Shown one piece after another: positions 39,926 to 49,478 of a stretch of 49,513 nt of DNA. How positions within the stretch are numbered: position 1 is the stretch's first letter; every line of letters starts with the position of its first letter. Below the pieces are notes generated by a model. That model saw only the letters and a program-made list of their open reading frames with translations, ran no database searches and was not told where the DNA came from. The translations under genes were made by a program, and so were the position numbers. The stretch is taken from assembly GCA_031259215.1 (NCBI GenBank), contig JAIRLU010000119.1, forward strand, positions 1-49,513, written 5' to 3'. This DNA is from Treponema sp. Its GTDB lineage: Bacteria; Spirochaetota; Spirochaetia; Treponematales; Breznakiellaceae.

Positions 39926-40053
39926 TAGAGTTGTTCAAAAACTTCAGTTTTTGAACAAATTTCGATAAAAACAGCAAAATGCGGAGCATTTTGCAAGACT
40001 TGTGTCGGACTCAAGTCCGCGATAACCAACGGGGTTATCGAATAAGTCCAATA
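39926..40053 (+). repeat. Triple-hairpin repeat, copy 2 (with an extra nested palindrome)
   Basis: aatagagttgttcaaaaacttcagtttttgaacaaatttcgataaaaacagcaaaatgcggagcattttgcaagacttgtgtcggactcaagtccgcgataaccaacggggttatcgaataagtccaata. Confidence 0.88.
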
Positions 40054-40080
40054 TCAAACCAAAAAAAGTAAGATGTTACT

Positions 40081-40215
40081 ATGCGGGAATGTAAACATTG
40101 TCATTCATCCAACGTGATAAAGAGGGGGAAGGCCGCCTGTTCAACATCGGTGCGGAAGCAAGAGGGCCCCCTGGTTTTTAGACCATATCGTTGCGGAGGT
40201 GTCAAAGGGTTTTAG
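40081..40215 (+). pseudogene. IS1-type InsA-like zinc-ribbon remnant
   Basis: MRECKHCHSSNVIKRGKAACSTSVRKQEGPLVFRPYRCGGVKGF*: CxxCxSxxVIKRGK and YRCxxxxxxF pattern, otherwise degenerate. Confidence 0.5.
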
Positions 40216-40274
40216 CCCCGCGTCAGACCCGCTTTGCGGGGCTTGCGCATATACAGCCCTGTGTTGGGCGAAGT

Positions 40275-40297
40275 AAAACCCGCCACGGGACGGCGGG
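40275..40297 (-). terminator. Terminator for the LiaF-like gene
   Basis: Minus strand CCCGCC-gtcccgt-GGCGGG followed by TTTTAC. Confidence 0.65.
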
Positions 40298-40303
40298 CGG
40301 GGG

Positions 40304-40954
40304 TTATTTCTTTTTTGATAATTTGTCATACATATTCTGCATTACCTTTTCTTTATATTTTTCTTCAAATTCTTTTTCTTTCTTTGCTTCTTCCATTACT
40401 TCTTCTATTGTCCTGACGGTTATATTTCCAAAAACAGCCTTCCCAACAATATACAATTCAGGCAATTCTTCCCCTTCTTTATGTATTGCATTCGGTGTAA
40501 ATATTCCCGCAAATAGTGGTACTGTTTTGTTTATTATTTTTACTTTTTGTGATAGTACTATTTCCGTTAATCCAAATATCGAATTTACTTTTATTATGGT
40601 CCTTCCTTTTGGCAAAGTATCCACTATTATCCTGTTTGCTCCAAATAAGCTTGTAAATTTTCCTCCATTCCCGTTTATTGGCGTCAAATTTGTTGTCCTC
40701 CAGGAAAACATTGATACATTTTTTTCATTAGTTTTGGGTATTATAATTTCATTATTGTGAACTAGGGTTAATTCATTAGTTTCATTGGTATTTTCCTGTA
40801 TTATTTTTTCAAGTATAGTTATTTCCTTTTTTGTTTCTATTTTATTTATATATTCCAATATCCGTTCATATTCCTCCATATTTATTATATTTTGGGAATA
40901 TTGTTCCGATAATTTTTGAGTCAATTTTTCCCTTTCTTCCACAATATTGAGCAT
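40304..40954 (-). CDS. LiaF-C/DUF1707-like (cell-wall stress response-type) protein, AT-rich
   Basis: N-terminal SEQYSQNIINMEEYERILEYINKIET; C-terminal LPELYIVGKAVFGNITVRTIEE. GGAGG before ATG 40954. Confidence 0.6.
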   Translation of the reverse strand: MLNIVEEREKLTQKLSEQYSQNIINMEEYERILEYINKIETKKEITILEKIIQENTNETNELTLVHNNEIIIPKTNEKNVSMFSWRTTNLTPINGNGGKFTSLFGANRIIVDTLPKGRTIIKVNSIFGLTEIVLSQKVKIINKTVPLFAGIFTPNAIHKEGEELPELYIVGKAVFGNITVRTIEEVMEEAKKEKEFEEKYKEKVMQNMYDKLSKKK

Positions 40955-41147
40955 ATAAACCTCCATTTTTGCAAAATACTACATTTACATTATGTTGTCA
41001 ACTATTTTTTGCGTTCTCACGAAGGGGGTGAAGGGACAGGACAAATGACACAGGTAAGGCACACAATGGGACTATAGGGGAAAACCCCTTTCATACCAAG
41101 AGCCTAAATTGAGGGGCTTTCAGGTTGAAATAAAGCGTCGTCCCCCT

Positions 41148-41936
41148 TTACCGTTCCGCAATCAGCATGAACAAGGGGTTAACGCGGTTCTTGACCAGTT
41201 CTTTTTCATCGTAGACCCGCCGCCCTATGTTCATGTCGCACGAGACTTTACGGTACCCGGCGCGGAGAAGCGCGTCAAAGTCCCACTGGGGGCGGAGCCG
41301 TTGGCACATGGGCATACTCCGGCGGTAATCCAATTCCGCATCCGTGTAGTCCGGGACTGCTTCGCCGAACAAACGCCGGTAGTCTTCCATAGACCGCTCG
41401 TATTCCCGCATCACCTCTTCGTTGAACAGTCGCCGATTCCAGTTGGCATCGAAAATGATCACCCTCCCCTCAGGTTTCAAAAGCCGTTTCCACTCGAAAT
41501 AGGCCTTGTCCGCGTCGAGCAGGGTCCAGGTAAGGTTACGGCTTATGATGAGGTCAAAGGTTTCACCGGGAAAATCCGTGGCGTGGCTGTCGGCAAGCAT
41601 GAAGGTAACGGGTGCCCCCTCGCGTCCCGCGTTGGCTTGGGCTTCAGCCAGCATGTTTTCAGTGCAGTCAATGGCGGTTACCCGGTGGCCCTCCAGAGCC
41701 ATAAGGATAGCGAAAAACCCCGGCCCTGTGCCCACATCCAATACATCAAGGGAGCCTCTTTTTCCCGCGTTTTCACGGATAAGATCGAGCCAAGCCTGCC
41801 GTTTAAACGAATGTAACTCCCTGTTTACTATAGCGCTGTAGTGTACCGCCCCCGCGGTCCAGTTAGCCAGCAGCTTTTCTTTCGGACTGCACGGGGCTGC
41901 GCTGCCGGAATCCGGTGGCATTGGTTCATTTAACAT
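41148..41936 (-). CDS. Class I SAM-dependent methyltransferase, coupled to the NikA-like gene
   Basis: VLDVGTGPGFFAILMALEGHRVTAIDCTENMLAEAQANA..ETFDLIISRNLTWTL..EWKRLLKPEGRVIIFDANW; start overlaps the upstream stop by 11 bp. Confidence 0.85.
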   Translation of the reverse strand: MLNEPMPPDSGSAAPCSPKEKLLANWTAGAVHYSAIVNRELHSFKRQAWLDLIRENAGKRGSLDVLDVGTGPGFFAILMALEGHRVTAIDCTENMLAEAQANAGREGAPVTFMLADSHATDFPGETFDLIISRNLTWTLLDADKAYFEWKRLLKPEGRVIIFDANWNRRLFNEEVMREYERSMEDYRRLFGEAVPDYTDAELDYRRSMPMCQRLRPQWDFDALLRAGYRKVSCDMNIGRRVYDEKELVKNRVNPLFMLIAER

Positions 41937-43545
41937 CTAATTTTTCCCATTCCACAGGGGCGTAGTTGTTTACGCCTACCTCGAAGTTTTCGATTTTTTT
42001 GGCATTCACCGCAAAGGCAGTTGTGGGGTGGTAAACCGGAATGGTCAGTGCTTCCTCGCTGATAAAGCCGAAAACGTTATCGTAGTGTGCCTGCCGTTCA
42101 GTTTCGTCAAACGAAGCCAATGTCTTTAGAATATCCTGGTACAGGCCTTCGTCAAACCATGCGTTACCCACCCCTTTTTCAAGCGCAGTAGGCGCAGGGC
42201 CGAACAGTTCCAGCAGCGAACTATGGGGCACCCACGAATCCGAGGCGGTTCGTTTAAGGCATATATCGTATTGTCTCGTGGTAAGGGTTATCTCTTCATA
42301 GCCGTTTTTGTCAAAGACGCTCAGATTCGTTTTTATACCCACCGCGGCAAACTCGGACTGGATAAACTCCGCCAGAGGCTTCCATTCGGGAAACTCCCCG
42401 GTAGAAAAGACAAAGTTGAATTCCAGCCGGGCATTCCCTTTTTCCCGCACACCATCGCCATCCGAATCTATATACCCTGAAGCTTCAAGCAGTTCGATGG
42501 CTTTGTTCGTATCGTATGGAACGCAGTAGTTGGTTTCAGGTCTTGCGTAGGGCGTATCCGCCTGATACAAACCGTTAGCCTCAAGCCCAGCACCGTCGAA
42601 TAAGTTTTCTGCGATACTCTTTTTGTTTATTGCATAATTCATGGCAAGCCGCAGGTTTTTATCCTGAAATACCGGCAGGGTCTCGTTAAAGCCGATAAAG
42701 TGAGCGCACAAGGTACCTTTGATATAGGTGGTGAAATTCGGGTTTTGTTTTAATTCCGGCACGCTTTCCATTGGTATCTTTGCCACAAGATCGCCGCCCA
42801 AAATGTCGATTTCCCCGCTCTGAAGGGCCAGTACCCGGGCCTGCCCGTCGGTAATCACCTTGAACAGTATGCGGTCAACCTGGGGCTTTTCGCCCCAGTA
42901 ATACGGATTCGGAACAAGGGAAAACTCCTGATCTTTCACGTAGGTATCAATCATCCACGGGCCGGTTCCAATCGGCTTGGTAAATACAATCTCGTCACTG
43001 CCCTCTTTTTTTACCGATGCGGGGCTTAAGAATCGTACCGGCCGGGGATAGGTAAGCTCAGTAATGATAGGATAGGCCGCATCCTCGAACAGGATTTCTA
43101 CGGTGTACTCATCCAGAGCCTGCATCGAAGTTACCTTGTTTGAAATCAGCGTCCCGTGGCGGCTGTTATTGATCCAGCGGTTCATGTTGAAGATTACCGC
43201 ATCCGCGTTAAAATCCGTGCCGTCGGAAAACTGTATCCCCTTACGCAAATGAAATGTATAGGTTTTGTTGTCCGGCCCGATGTCCCAGCTTTCGGCAAGT
43301 TTGGGGATTATCTTTCCCTCGCCGCCGTCCTCTACGAAACCTTCGTAGATCATCTTGTACAAGAAATGAGGCCCCCGGTACGAGGCGGCATCCAGTTCGT
43401 CAATACCCCCGTCGCGATAGCTCGATAAAACGATTTCCTTAGCTTCCGCCTCTGCTCCGCCTTCGGTATGTTTCTTGCAAGATCCGGCGGCAAAACAAAG
43501 AAGCCCGGTCAACACCAGTAAACCGATATAATTGTTTCTCTTCAT
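41926..43545 (-). CDS. NikA/Opp-type ABC transporter substrate-binding lipoprotein
   Basis: Lipobox LLCFAAGSCKK; LAESWDIGPDNKTYTFHLRKGIQFSDGTDFNADAVIFNMNRW; PIITELTYPRPVRFLSPAS; PIGTGPWMIDTYVKDQEFSLVPNPYYWGEKP. Confidence 0.85.
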   Translation of the reverse strand: MKRNNYIGLLVLTGLLCFAAGSCKKHTEGGAEAEAKEIVLSSYRDGGIDELDAASYRGPHFLYKMIYEGFVEDGGEGKIIPKLAESWDIGPDNKTYTFHLRKGIQFSDGTDFNADAVIFNMNRWINNSRHGTLISNKVTSMQALDEYTVEILFEDAAYPIITELTYPRPVRFLSPASVKKEGSDEIVFTKPIGTGPWMIDTYVKDQEFSLVPNPYYWGEKPQVDRILFKVITDGQARVLALQSGEIDILGGDLVAKIPMESVPELKQNPNFTTYIKGTLCAHFIGFNETLPVFQDKNLRLAMNYAINKKSIAENLFDGAGLEANGLYQADTPYARPETNYCVPYDTNKAIELLEASGYIDSDGDGVREKGNARLEFNFVFSTGEFPEWKPLAEFIQSEFAAVGIKTNLSVFDKNGYEEITLTTRQYDICLKRTASDSWVPHSSLLELFGPAPTALEKGVGNAWFDEGLYQDILKTLASFDETERQAHYDNVFGFISEEALTIPVYHPTTAFAVNAKKIENFEVGVNNYAPVEWEKLDVK

Positions 43546-43568
43546 TCTAGTAACTCCTTAAATAATGT

Positions 43569-44507
43569 TTATGTACAGCAGTGACAGGCCGCAAAATGCC
43601 CGACACCTTTCTGTTCAAGCAGGGGACGCACTTCCTGGCACAAAGGCATTGTGTAAAGACAGCGATTCTGAAATACACAGCCCTGTTCTGGAATACGCAT
43701 ATCTTCATTTTCACGGAACCGCACCAGGTTAGCTTTTCGCTCACGAGGATCCAATGGCAAGGTGGCAGCAAGGAGCGCCTGGGTATACGGATGCACCGCG
43801 CCCGAAGTGACACTAGGCAGAATCTCTACAATGTTCCCTAAATACATCACCGCGGTCCGGTCGCATATACGGTTTACCGCGGCAATATCATGGGAAATAA
43901 AGAGATAGGTCAAAGAAAAATCTTTTTTTAGCGAAACCAGGAGCTTAAGAATGGTATTTTTTATCGCGTAATCCACACTGGAAACCGCCTCGTCGCATAC
44001 GACAAACTCAGGATTCAGAATCAGCGCCCGGGCAATGCCGCCCCGCTGCCGCTGCCCGCCGGACATCTCGTGAGGATAGCGGCTCAAATAGGTTTCATCC
44101 AACCCAACCTTGCGCAGCATATCGACCATCCATGTCTCTTTTTCATCGTCCCTTTCATCATGGTAATTATCCAGCGGCTCCCGTAGAATCTGACGGAGCG
44201 TATAGGATGGGTTAAAGGTCTGCGCGCTGCCCTGAAACACCATCTGCATCCGCTGCCTGAGCGCCCTCATGGCGTTAAAGGAATAGCCGGTAATATCCTC
44301 TCCGTCAAACATAATACTCCCCTGGGTAGGCTGTTCCAGCTTCAAAATCAACTTTCCCAACGTGGATTTTCCGCACCCTGATTCGCCTACCAGTCCCAGA
44401 ATTTCCCCCCGTTTAATAGCAAGGCTCACATCCCGCACCGCGTATACGACCGGTTTCGCTTGTGGTTTATAACTTTTATACAGGTTCTTGATTTCAATAA
44501 ATGCCAT
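43569..44507 (-). CDS. Nik/Opp-type ABC transporter ATPase (OppF/NikE-like)
   Basis: GLVGESGCGKSTLGKLILKLEQPTQG; MSGGQRQRGGIARALILNPEFVVCDEAVSSVD; C-terminal oligopeptide-type Cys region. Confidence 0.9.
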   Translation of the reverse strand: MAFIEIKNLYKSYKPQAKPVVYAVRDVSLAIKRGEILGLVGESGCGKSTLGKLILKLEQPTQGSIMFDGEDITGYSFNAMRALRQRMQMVFQGSAQTFNPSYTLRQILREPLDNYHDERDDEKETWMVDMLRKVGLDETYLSRYPHEMSGGQRQRGGIARALILNPEFVVCDEAVSSVDYAIKNTILKLLVSLKKDFSLTYLFISHDIAAVNRICDRTAVMYLGNIVEILPSVTSGAVHPYTQALLAATLPLDPRERKANLVRFRENEDMRIPEQGCVFQNRCLYTMPLCQEVRPLLEQKGVGHFAACHCCT

Positions 44508-45285
44508 TTGTTTTTTCCAGCAGCAATTTGGTGTACGCATGTTTCGGCGCTTCAAATACCTCGTATACGGTCCCCTGTTCCAAAATATGCCCGTCTTTAA
44601 TTACATACACGTCATCTGCCATCTGAGCCACAACCCCTAAATCGTGAGTTATCAGCAGAATGCTTATGCCCTCGTCCCGGAGCCGGGATAACTCCTTCAA
44701 AATCGCCGCCTGAGTGGTTAAGTCCAGCGAAGAAGTTGGTTCGTCCGCGATCAGCACCGCCGAATGAGCAAGCAGCCCCATAGCAACCATGATGCGTTGG
44801 CACATACCCCCTGAAAGCTCAAAGGGGTAACTCTCCAGAATTGTAAGGGTATCCCTAAGTCCGACCCGGGACAGCACATCCTGAAACAAGGCAATAGCCT
44901 TCCGTTTTTCGCGGCCCTGCCCGCTTCGGAGGCTTACTTCAAAGAGATGATCCTTTACCTTGATAACCGGATTCAGCGAATTGGTGGGCTCCTGAAAAAT
45001 CATGGCTATTTTTTCCCCCCGCACCCGCCGCAAATCCCGCTCAGGCAACGTACGAAGGTCCATATCTTCCAGTAAGATCGAACCTTTCACGATGACACCC
45101 GGTTTTTCAATCAGGCCCAGTATGGACAAGGACATCACCGATTTACCGCTGCCGCTGCCGCCCATGAGTGCCGTTATGCGCCCTGGATACAGATCCAGGT
45201 CCACCTCGTCCAAGGCTTTTACCGTCCGGTTTTTCAAATAAAAGTACGTACTCAGTCCCCGTATCGAGAGTACCCGCCTATCCAT
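44494..45285 (-). CDS. Nik/Opp-type ABC transporter ATPase (OppD/NikD-like)
   Basis: LMGGSGSGKSVMSLSILGL; LSGGMCQRIMVAMGLL; VLIADEPTSSLD. Confidence 0.9.
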   Translation of the reverse strand: MDRRVLSIRGLSTYFYLKNRTVKALDEVDLDLYPGRITALMGGSGSGKSVMSLSILGLIEKPGVIVKGSILLEDMDLRTLPERDLRRVRGEKIAMIFQEPTNSLNPVIKVKDHLFEVSLRSGQGREKRKAIALFQDVLSRVGLRDTLTILESYPFELSGGMCQRIMVAMGLLAHSAVLIADEPTSSLDLTTQAAILKELSRLRDEGISILLITHDLGVVAQMADDVYVIKDGHILEQGTVYEVFEAPKHAYTKLLLEKTNGIY

Positions 45286-46165
45286 TCGCGTCCTCCTTCA
45301 CCATCGCCGTACTGCCGGATGTGGGAAGCAGCGCATCATTAAGCCCCTCTCCTACAAGATTAAAGGCAAATACCGAAACAACGATAGCAAGCCCCGGCCA
45401 CAACATCATCAACGGGTGGGCGGTAAGAAAAGGTCTTGAGTCGTTGAGCATCACCCCCCAATCGGCTGCAGGCGGCTGTGAGCCAAGCCCGATGAACGAG
45501 AACGCGGCTACGTGCATGATCACCGCGGCGATCCGCAGGGACGCAAGTACAATGATGGGTGAAATCGAATTGAGCAGAATATGCTTAAACACGATAGTAC
45601 TGCGACTGCTGCCTGCAGCCTCTGCTGCCATAACAAAGGCGCTTTCCTTGAGCTTCACCACAGAACTGCGCACTATCCGGGCAAACGGAGCCCACCACAA
45701 CACCACAAAGACGATGACGATGTTTACCAAGCTCGGCCCCATAACCCCGACAATCGCCAAGGCCAAGAGGCTGGATGGAAAAGTCGAGGCTATGTCCGCC
45801 ACGCGCATAATCAGATTACCGGTAATACCCCCCACATAACCGGCCACAATCCCCAAAGGCAGCCCGATAAGTACCATCATCACCGTTGCGGCCACTGCTG
45901 TGGCAAGACTCGTCCTGATACCAAAGATGATGCGCGAAAAAATACACCTTCCCAGTTGATCCGTTCCCATCCAAAAATCCCTGTTCGGCGGCAGCAGTTT
46001 CTGCGTTATATCCACCGCGTAAGGGTCGTGGGGCGCAACCTGTTCCGCAAAAACACCGGCAACCGTAAAAATCAAAATCACCCCAACCCCTACAAGCGCT
46101 GTCTTTTGTTCCTTAAACCGTTCCCACCATTCTTTTCCCATTGCCTTTTCCCATCCATCACTCAA
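45278..46165 (-). CDS. Nik/Opp-type ABC transporter permease (NikC/OppC-like)
   Basis: FWMGTDQLGRCIFSRIIFGIRTSLATAVAATVMMVLIGLPLGIVAGYVGG. Confidence 0.9.
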   Translation of the reverse strand: MSDGWEKAMGKEWWERFKEQKTALVGVGVILIFTVAGVFAEQVAPHDPYAVDITQKLLPPNRDFWMGTDQLGRCIFSRIIFGIRTSLATAVAATVMMVLIGLPLGIVAGYVGGITGNLIMRVADIASTFPSSLLALAIVGVMGPSLVNIVIVFVVLWWAPFARIVRSSVVKLKESAFVMAAEAAGSSRSTIVFKHILLNSISPIIVLASLRIAAVIMHVAAFSFIGLGSQPPAADWGVMLNDSRPFLTAHPLMMLWPGLAIVVSVFAFNLVGEGLNDALLPTSGSTAMVKEDANG

Positions 46166-47101
46166 TCACTCAATCTGTATTTTTGGATCAATGTACAGGT
46201 AGATAATGTCGAGCAGCAAATTGATCAGTATAAACGTTACCGCCACTACCAGAATATACCCCTGTATAACCGGAATATCTTTAAGCCGTATGCTGTCCAC
46301 TGCAAATTTACCGATGCCGTTCCACGAGAAAATAGTCTCGCAGGCAAACTGCCCGGCCAAGAGCTTCCCAAAATTCACGCCGATAAGGGTTACGCAGGGA
46401 AGCATCGCGTTTTTTATACCATGACGGACCAAGGTTTCCATTTCTCCAAGCCCCCGGGCCCGGGCCGCCCGCATATAGTCCATGCCCCGTACTTTAATCA
46501 GGTTTTCCCGCAGCAGCCGGATGTAGGTCGCGCCGTTATTCACGCTTAACGTAAAGGCCGGAAGAAACATGTTCTGCCATTTGTTCCCCGAAACCACGGG
46601 AACCAGCCCTAATTTTACGGCAAAAGCGTACAGCAGCATCAGGCCCAGCCAAAAATCCGGTATGGTTGTTCCGCACGCGGAAAGGATCCGGAAAACATGA
46701 TCCCCCAGGGAATTACGATATCGCACACAGAGCAGGGCAATCGGTATGGCAAACAGAATGGAAATAAGGGTCGCCACAACCGCAAGCTTGAGGGTTGCAG
46801 GAAAGCGCCTAAAAATTTCTTCGGTTACCGGCTTTTTTGTCTGAAAGGAGACCCCCAAATCAAGGCGGAGCACCTTTTTGAGCCAGTTCAGGTACTGAAC
46901 AGGCAGGGACTTGTCAAGACCGAGTTCCTCACGGACCGCAGCGAGACTTTCCGCGGTAACCTCCTGCCCCTGACTCCGTATGGTTATGGAGGCAACGTCC
47001 CCCTGGGACATATTGCTTAACACAAAGGCGAGAATCGACACAACCAACAATATGGGTATCATCTGGAGGATACGGGACAGAATAAACCTGAACCGTTTCA
47101 T
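46166..47101 (-). CDS. Nik/Opp-type ABC transporter permease (NikB/OppB-like)
   Basis: RILQMIPILLVVSILAFVLSNMSQGD..LGLDKSLPVQYLNWLKKVLRLDLGVSFQTKKPVTEEIFRRFPATLKLAV. Confidence 0.9.
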   Translation of the reverse strand: MKRFRFILSRILQMIPILLVVSILAFVLSNMSQGDVASITIRSQGQEVTAESLAAVREELGLDKSLPVQYLNWLKKVLRLDLGVSFQTKKPVTEEIFRRFPATLKLAVVATLISILFAIPIALLCVRYRNSLGDHVFRILSACGTTIPDFWLGLMLLYAFAVKLGLVPVVSGNKWQNMFLPAFTLSVNNGATYIRLLRENLIKVRGMDYMRAARARGLGEMETLVRHGIKNAMLPCVTLIGVNFGKLLAGQFACETIFSWNGIGKFAVDSIRLKDIPVIQGYILVVAVTFILINLLLDIIYLYIDPKIQIE

Positions 47102-47142
47102 GATACCAAGGGAGCGGAAACAAGTATATTCACGGTATTTCC

Positions 47143-47190
47143 CCTATAAACAAAAGATGACGGTTTTTAACGCGAAAACCCGTTTATAGG
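47143..47190 (-). promoter_or_regulatory. Nested inverted repeat upstream of the transporter operon
   Basis: CCTATAAAC (47143-47151)/GTTTATAGG (47182-47190) enclosing GGTTTT/AAAACC (47162-47167/47175-47180). Confidence 0.5.
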
Positions 47191-47407
47191 AATTCATTTC
47201 CGAAAATCCATCCCTTCATGGAACGGTAAGAACAGCGGCATCATGCCGTAATATCGCCAGTATACCACAGTCTTGATTTTTTTATCAAGAGATACACATC
47301 AAAATAGAATGAACCCGCACCCCTTTAGGCTCATGCGGAGGCGTAAAATACATGATACATACATCGGTACTTTTCGAGGATGAAAAACCACCCCTTGTCC
47401 GAATGAT

Positions 47408-47491
47408 TGCCCAGAGGGGGACTTGAACCCCCAAGCCCGCAAAGGCACTGGTACCTGAAACCAGCGTGTCTGCCAATTTCACCATCTGGGC
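47408..47491 (-). tRNA. tRNA-Leu(CAG)
   Basis: GCCCAGATGGTGAAATTGGCAGACACGCTGGTTTCAGGTACCAGTGCCTTTGCGGGCTTGGGGGTTCAAGTCCCCCTCTGGGCA: acceptor pairing, anticodon loop TTCAGGT, long variable arm, GGTTCAAGTCC T arm. CCA not encoded. Confidence 0.95.
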
Positions 47492-47578
47492 GACTAGAAC
47501 TAGTATACGTATTGTACGGAGGATAGTCAACCAACATATCCCCCAGTACAGCCGTTTCCAGCATTTTCCCCGGCAAAG

Positions 47579-48283
47579 TCAGGAAATGGCGGTTTCTAAT
47601 GCCACCTCCATCATCTGGGTAAAGGCAGTCTGCCGTTCCTCAGAACTGGTCTGCTCATGGGTTATGAGGCTGTCTGAGATGGTCAGCAGGGTAAGGGCTT
47701 CCCGCTGGTATTTTGCGGCTAAGGTATAGAGTTCGGCACATTCCATTTCCACCGCAAGACAGCCGAATTGGGCCCAGAGCTTCCATTCCGCTGGATCTTC
47801 GGTATAAAACCTATCCGAAGAAACCACCGTACCGACCTTGGGCTGCCAGCCTCGGGAAAGCGCCCGCTCATAGGCGGTTTTAAGCAAGGTAAAAGAAGCG
47901 GCAGGGGCAAAACTTCTTCCTCCAAAACGGATATGGTTAATCCCTGAATCCGTAGACGCAGCTAGGGCAATCACTATATCCCGAAGCTGCACGTTTTCCT
48001 GGATAGCCCCCGCGGTCCCGATCCGGATGGCCCGCTTTACCCCGAAGTCTCTGAATAATTCATTGACATAGATGGAAAGCGAAGGCATCCCCATCCCCGT
48101 ACCTTGAACCGATACCCGCTTCCCCTGGTACAGCCCGGTATAGCCGAACATGTTCCGCACCTGGTTGTATTGATGAACATCCGTAAGCAAGGTTTCGGCG
48201 ATGAATTGAGCCCGCAGGGGATCCCCCGGGAGTAACACCGCCTCCGCAATATCCCCTGGTTTTGCCGCAATATGAATAGACAT
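47579..48283 (-). CDS. deoD: Purine-nucleoside phosphorylase (DeoD-type)
   Basis: [85 protein letters not shown] before ATG 48283. Confidence 0.95.
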   Translation of the reverse strand: MSIHIAAKPGDIAEAVLLPGDPLRAQFIAETLLTDVHQYNQVRNMFGYTGLYQGKRVSVQGTGMGMPSLSIYVNELFRDFGVKRAIRIGTAGAIQENVQLRDIVIALAASTDSGINHIRFGGRSFAPAASFTLLKTAYERALSRGWQPKVGTVVSSDRFYTEDPAEWKLWAQFGCLAVEMECAELYTLAAKYQREALTLLTISDSLITHEQTSSEERQTAFTQMMEVALETAIS

Positions 48284-48329
48284 AAAACCTCCTCGTATAA
48301 GCATAGGCTCTGCAATGATCTTTGTCAGC

Positions 48330-49259
48330 TTAGAGATCCGCTAGATCATAAGGGGTCTCCTGGTACACAAAATTAAGCCAGTTAGAGAAAAAAAGGTGTG
48401 CATGCGCCCGCCAACGGACTACCGGCGTTTTGGTAGGATCATCATCAGGGTAATACTGCTTGGGTACCTTGATGGGAAGCCCCCGGCTCAGGTCCCGGCG
48501 GTATTCCCGGTCTAAGGTAAGGGGATCGTATTCCAGATGACCGGTAACGTATATTTCCCGGCCTTCCCGGGAGGTAATGATAAACGCTCCGGCTTCCTCG
48601 CTTGCAGACTGAATGGTCAGGGCTGGAGTGGTGGCAATGGCCTTTTGGTCGCTTTCAGTATACCGGGACTGGGGGGCGAGGAACTCATCGTCAAAGCCGT
48701 GGAATAGGATCATCCGTCGTTCTTTCACCTTATGGGGAAAGATCCCGAATAGTTTTTGGTCCAGCTCTTGCTTGGGTATGCCGTAGCGGTGATACAGCCC
48801 TGCCTGGGCGCCCCAGCAAATATGCAGGGTAGACCATACATTTTTTGAAGCATAGTCCAATACGGCGGTGAGTTCCTGCCAATAATCCACTTTTTCAAAG
48901 GCCAAGGTCTCCACCGGAGCGCCGGTGATGATGAGACCGTCAAAGCGTTCATGCATGATGCACTCAGAATTATTATAAAACCGCTCAAGATGACCCGGAG
49001 GGGCGTTGTGGGACTCGTGGCTTCCCATGTGCAGCAAGGTTATATCCACCTGTAAGGGACTGTTACTCAGGAGCCGGAGTAATTGAATCTCCGTATCCAA
49101 AGTGGTGGGCATAAGATTGACAATAGCCACCTTCAGGGGCCTAATATCCTGATGCAAAGCCCGGACATCGGCCATAACAAAGACATTTTCCTCTCTGAGG
49201 GCGTTATATGCAGGTAACGTAATAGGAATCTTTATAGGCATAAAAGTACTATGTTCCAT
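48330..49259 (-). CDS. metA: Homoserine O-acyltransferase (MetA family)
   Basis: [81 protein letters not shown]...[18 protein letters not shown]. Start 49259 or 49241. Confidence 0.95.
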   Translation of the reverse strand: MEHSTFMPIKIPITLPAYNALREENVFVMADVRALHQDIRPLKVAIVNLMPTTLDTEIQLLRLLSNSPLQVDITLLHMGSHESHNAPPGHLERFYNNSECIMHERFDGLIITGAPVETLAFEKVDYWQELTAVLDYASKNVWSTLHICWGAQAGLYHRYGIPKQELDQKLFGIFPHKVKERRMILFHGFDDEFLAPQSRYTESDQKAIATTPALTIQSASEEAGAFIITSREGREIYVTGHLEYDPLTLDREYRRDLSRGLPIKVPKQYYPDDDPTKTPVVRWRAHAHLFFSNWLNFVYQETPYDLADL

Positions 49260-49362
49260 TTTTGAGAAAAATACAAGTTGCGCTCTATTGCCCTGGGCAG
49301 TACTTGGATAAACCTATAAACACTTCCGCGGAGGTTGGCGGGCCTCTCGGCCTCCCTATACA

Positions 49363-49478
49363 ATAGAGTTGTTCAGAAACCTCAGTTTCTGAACAACTTC
49401 CGCTTAAAAAACAGCAACATGCGGAGCATTTTGCAAGACTTGTTCGATAACCAACCGGGTTATTGAACAAGTCCAATA
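49363..49478 (+). repeat. Triple-hairpin repeat, copy 3
   Basis: atagagttgttcagaaacctcagtttctgaacaacttccgcttaaaaaacagcaacatgcggagcattttgcaagacttgttcgataaccaaccgggttattgaacaagtccaatag. Confidence 0.9.

Noticed and set aside
45581-46549. 322-aa plus-strand ORF opposite the two permease genes
   Set aside because: Low-complexity His/Gln/Pro-rich shadow ORF of strong minus-strand transporter genes.
47285-47576. Two 81-aa minus ORFs around 47.3-47.6 kb
   Set aside because: They run through the tRNA-Leu gene (MVKLADTLVSGTSAFAGLGVQVP is tRNA translated).
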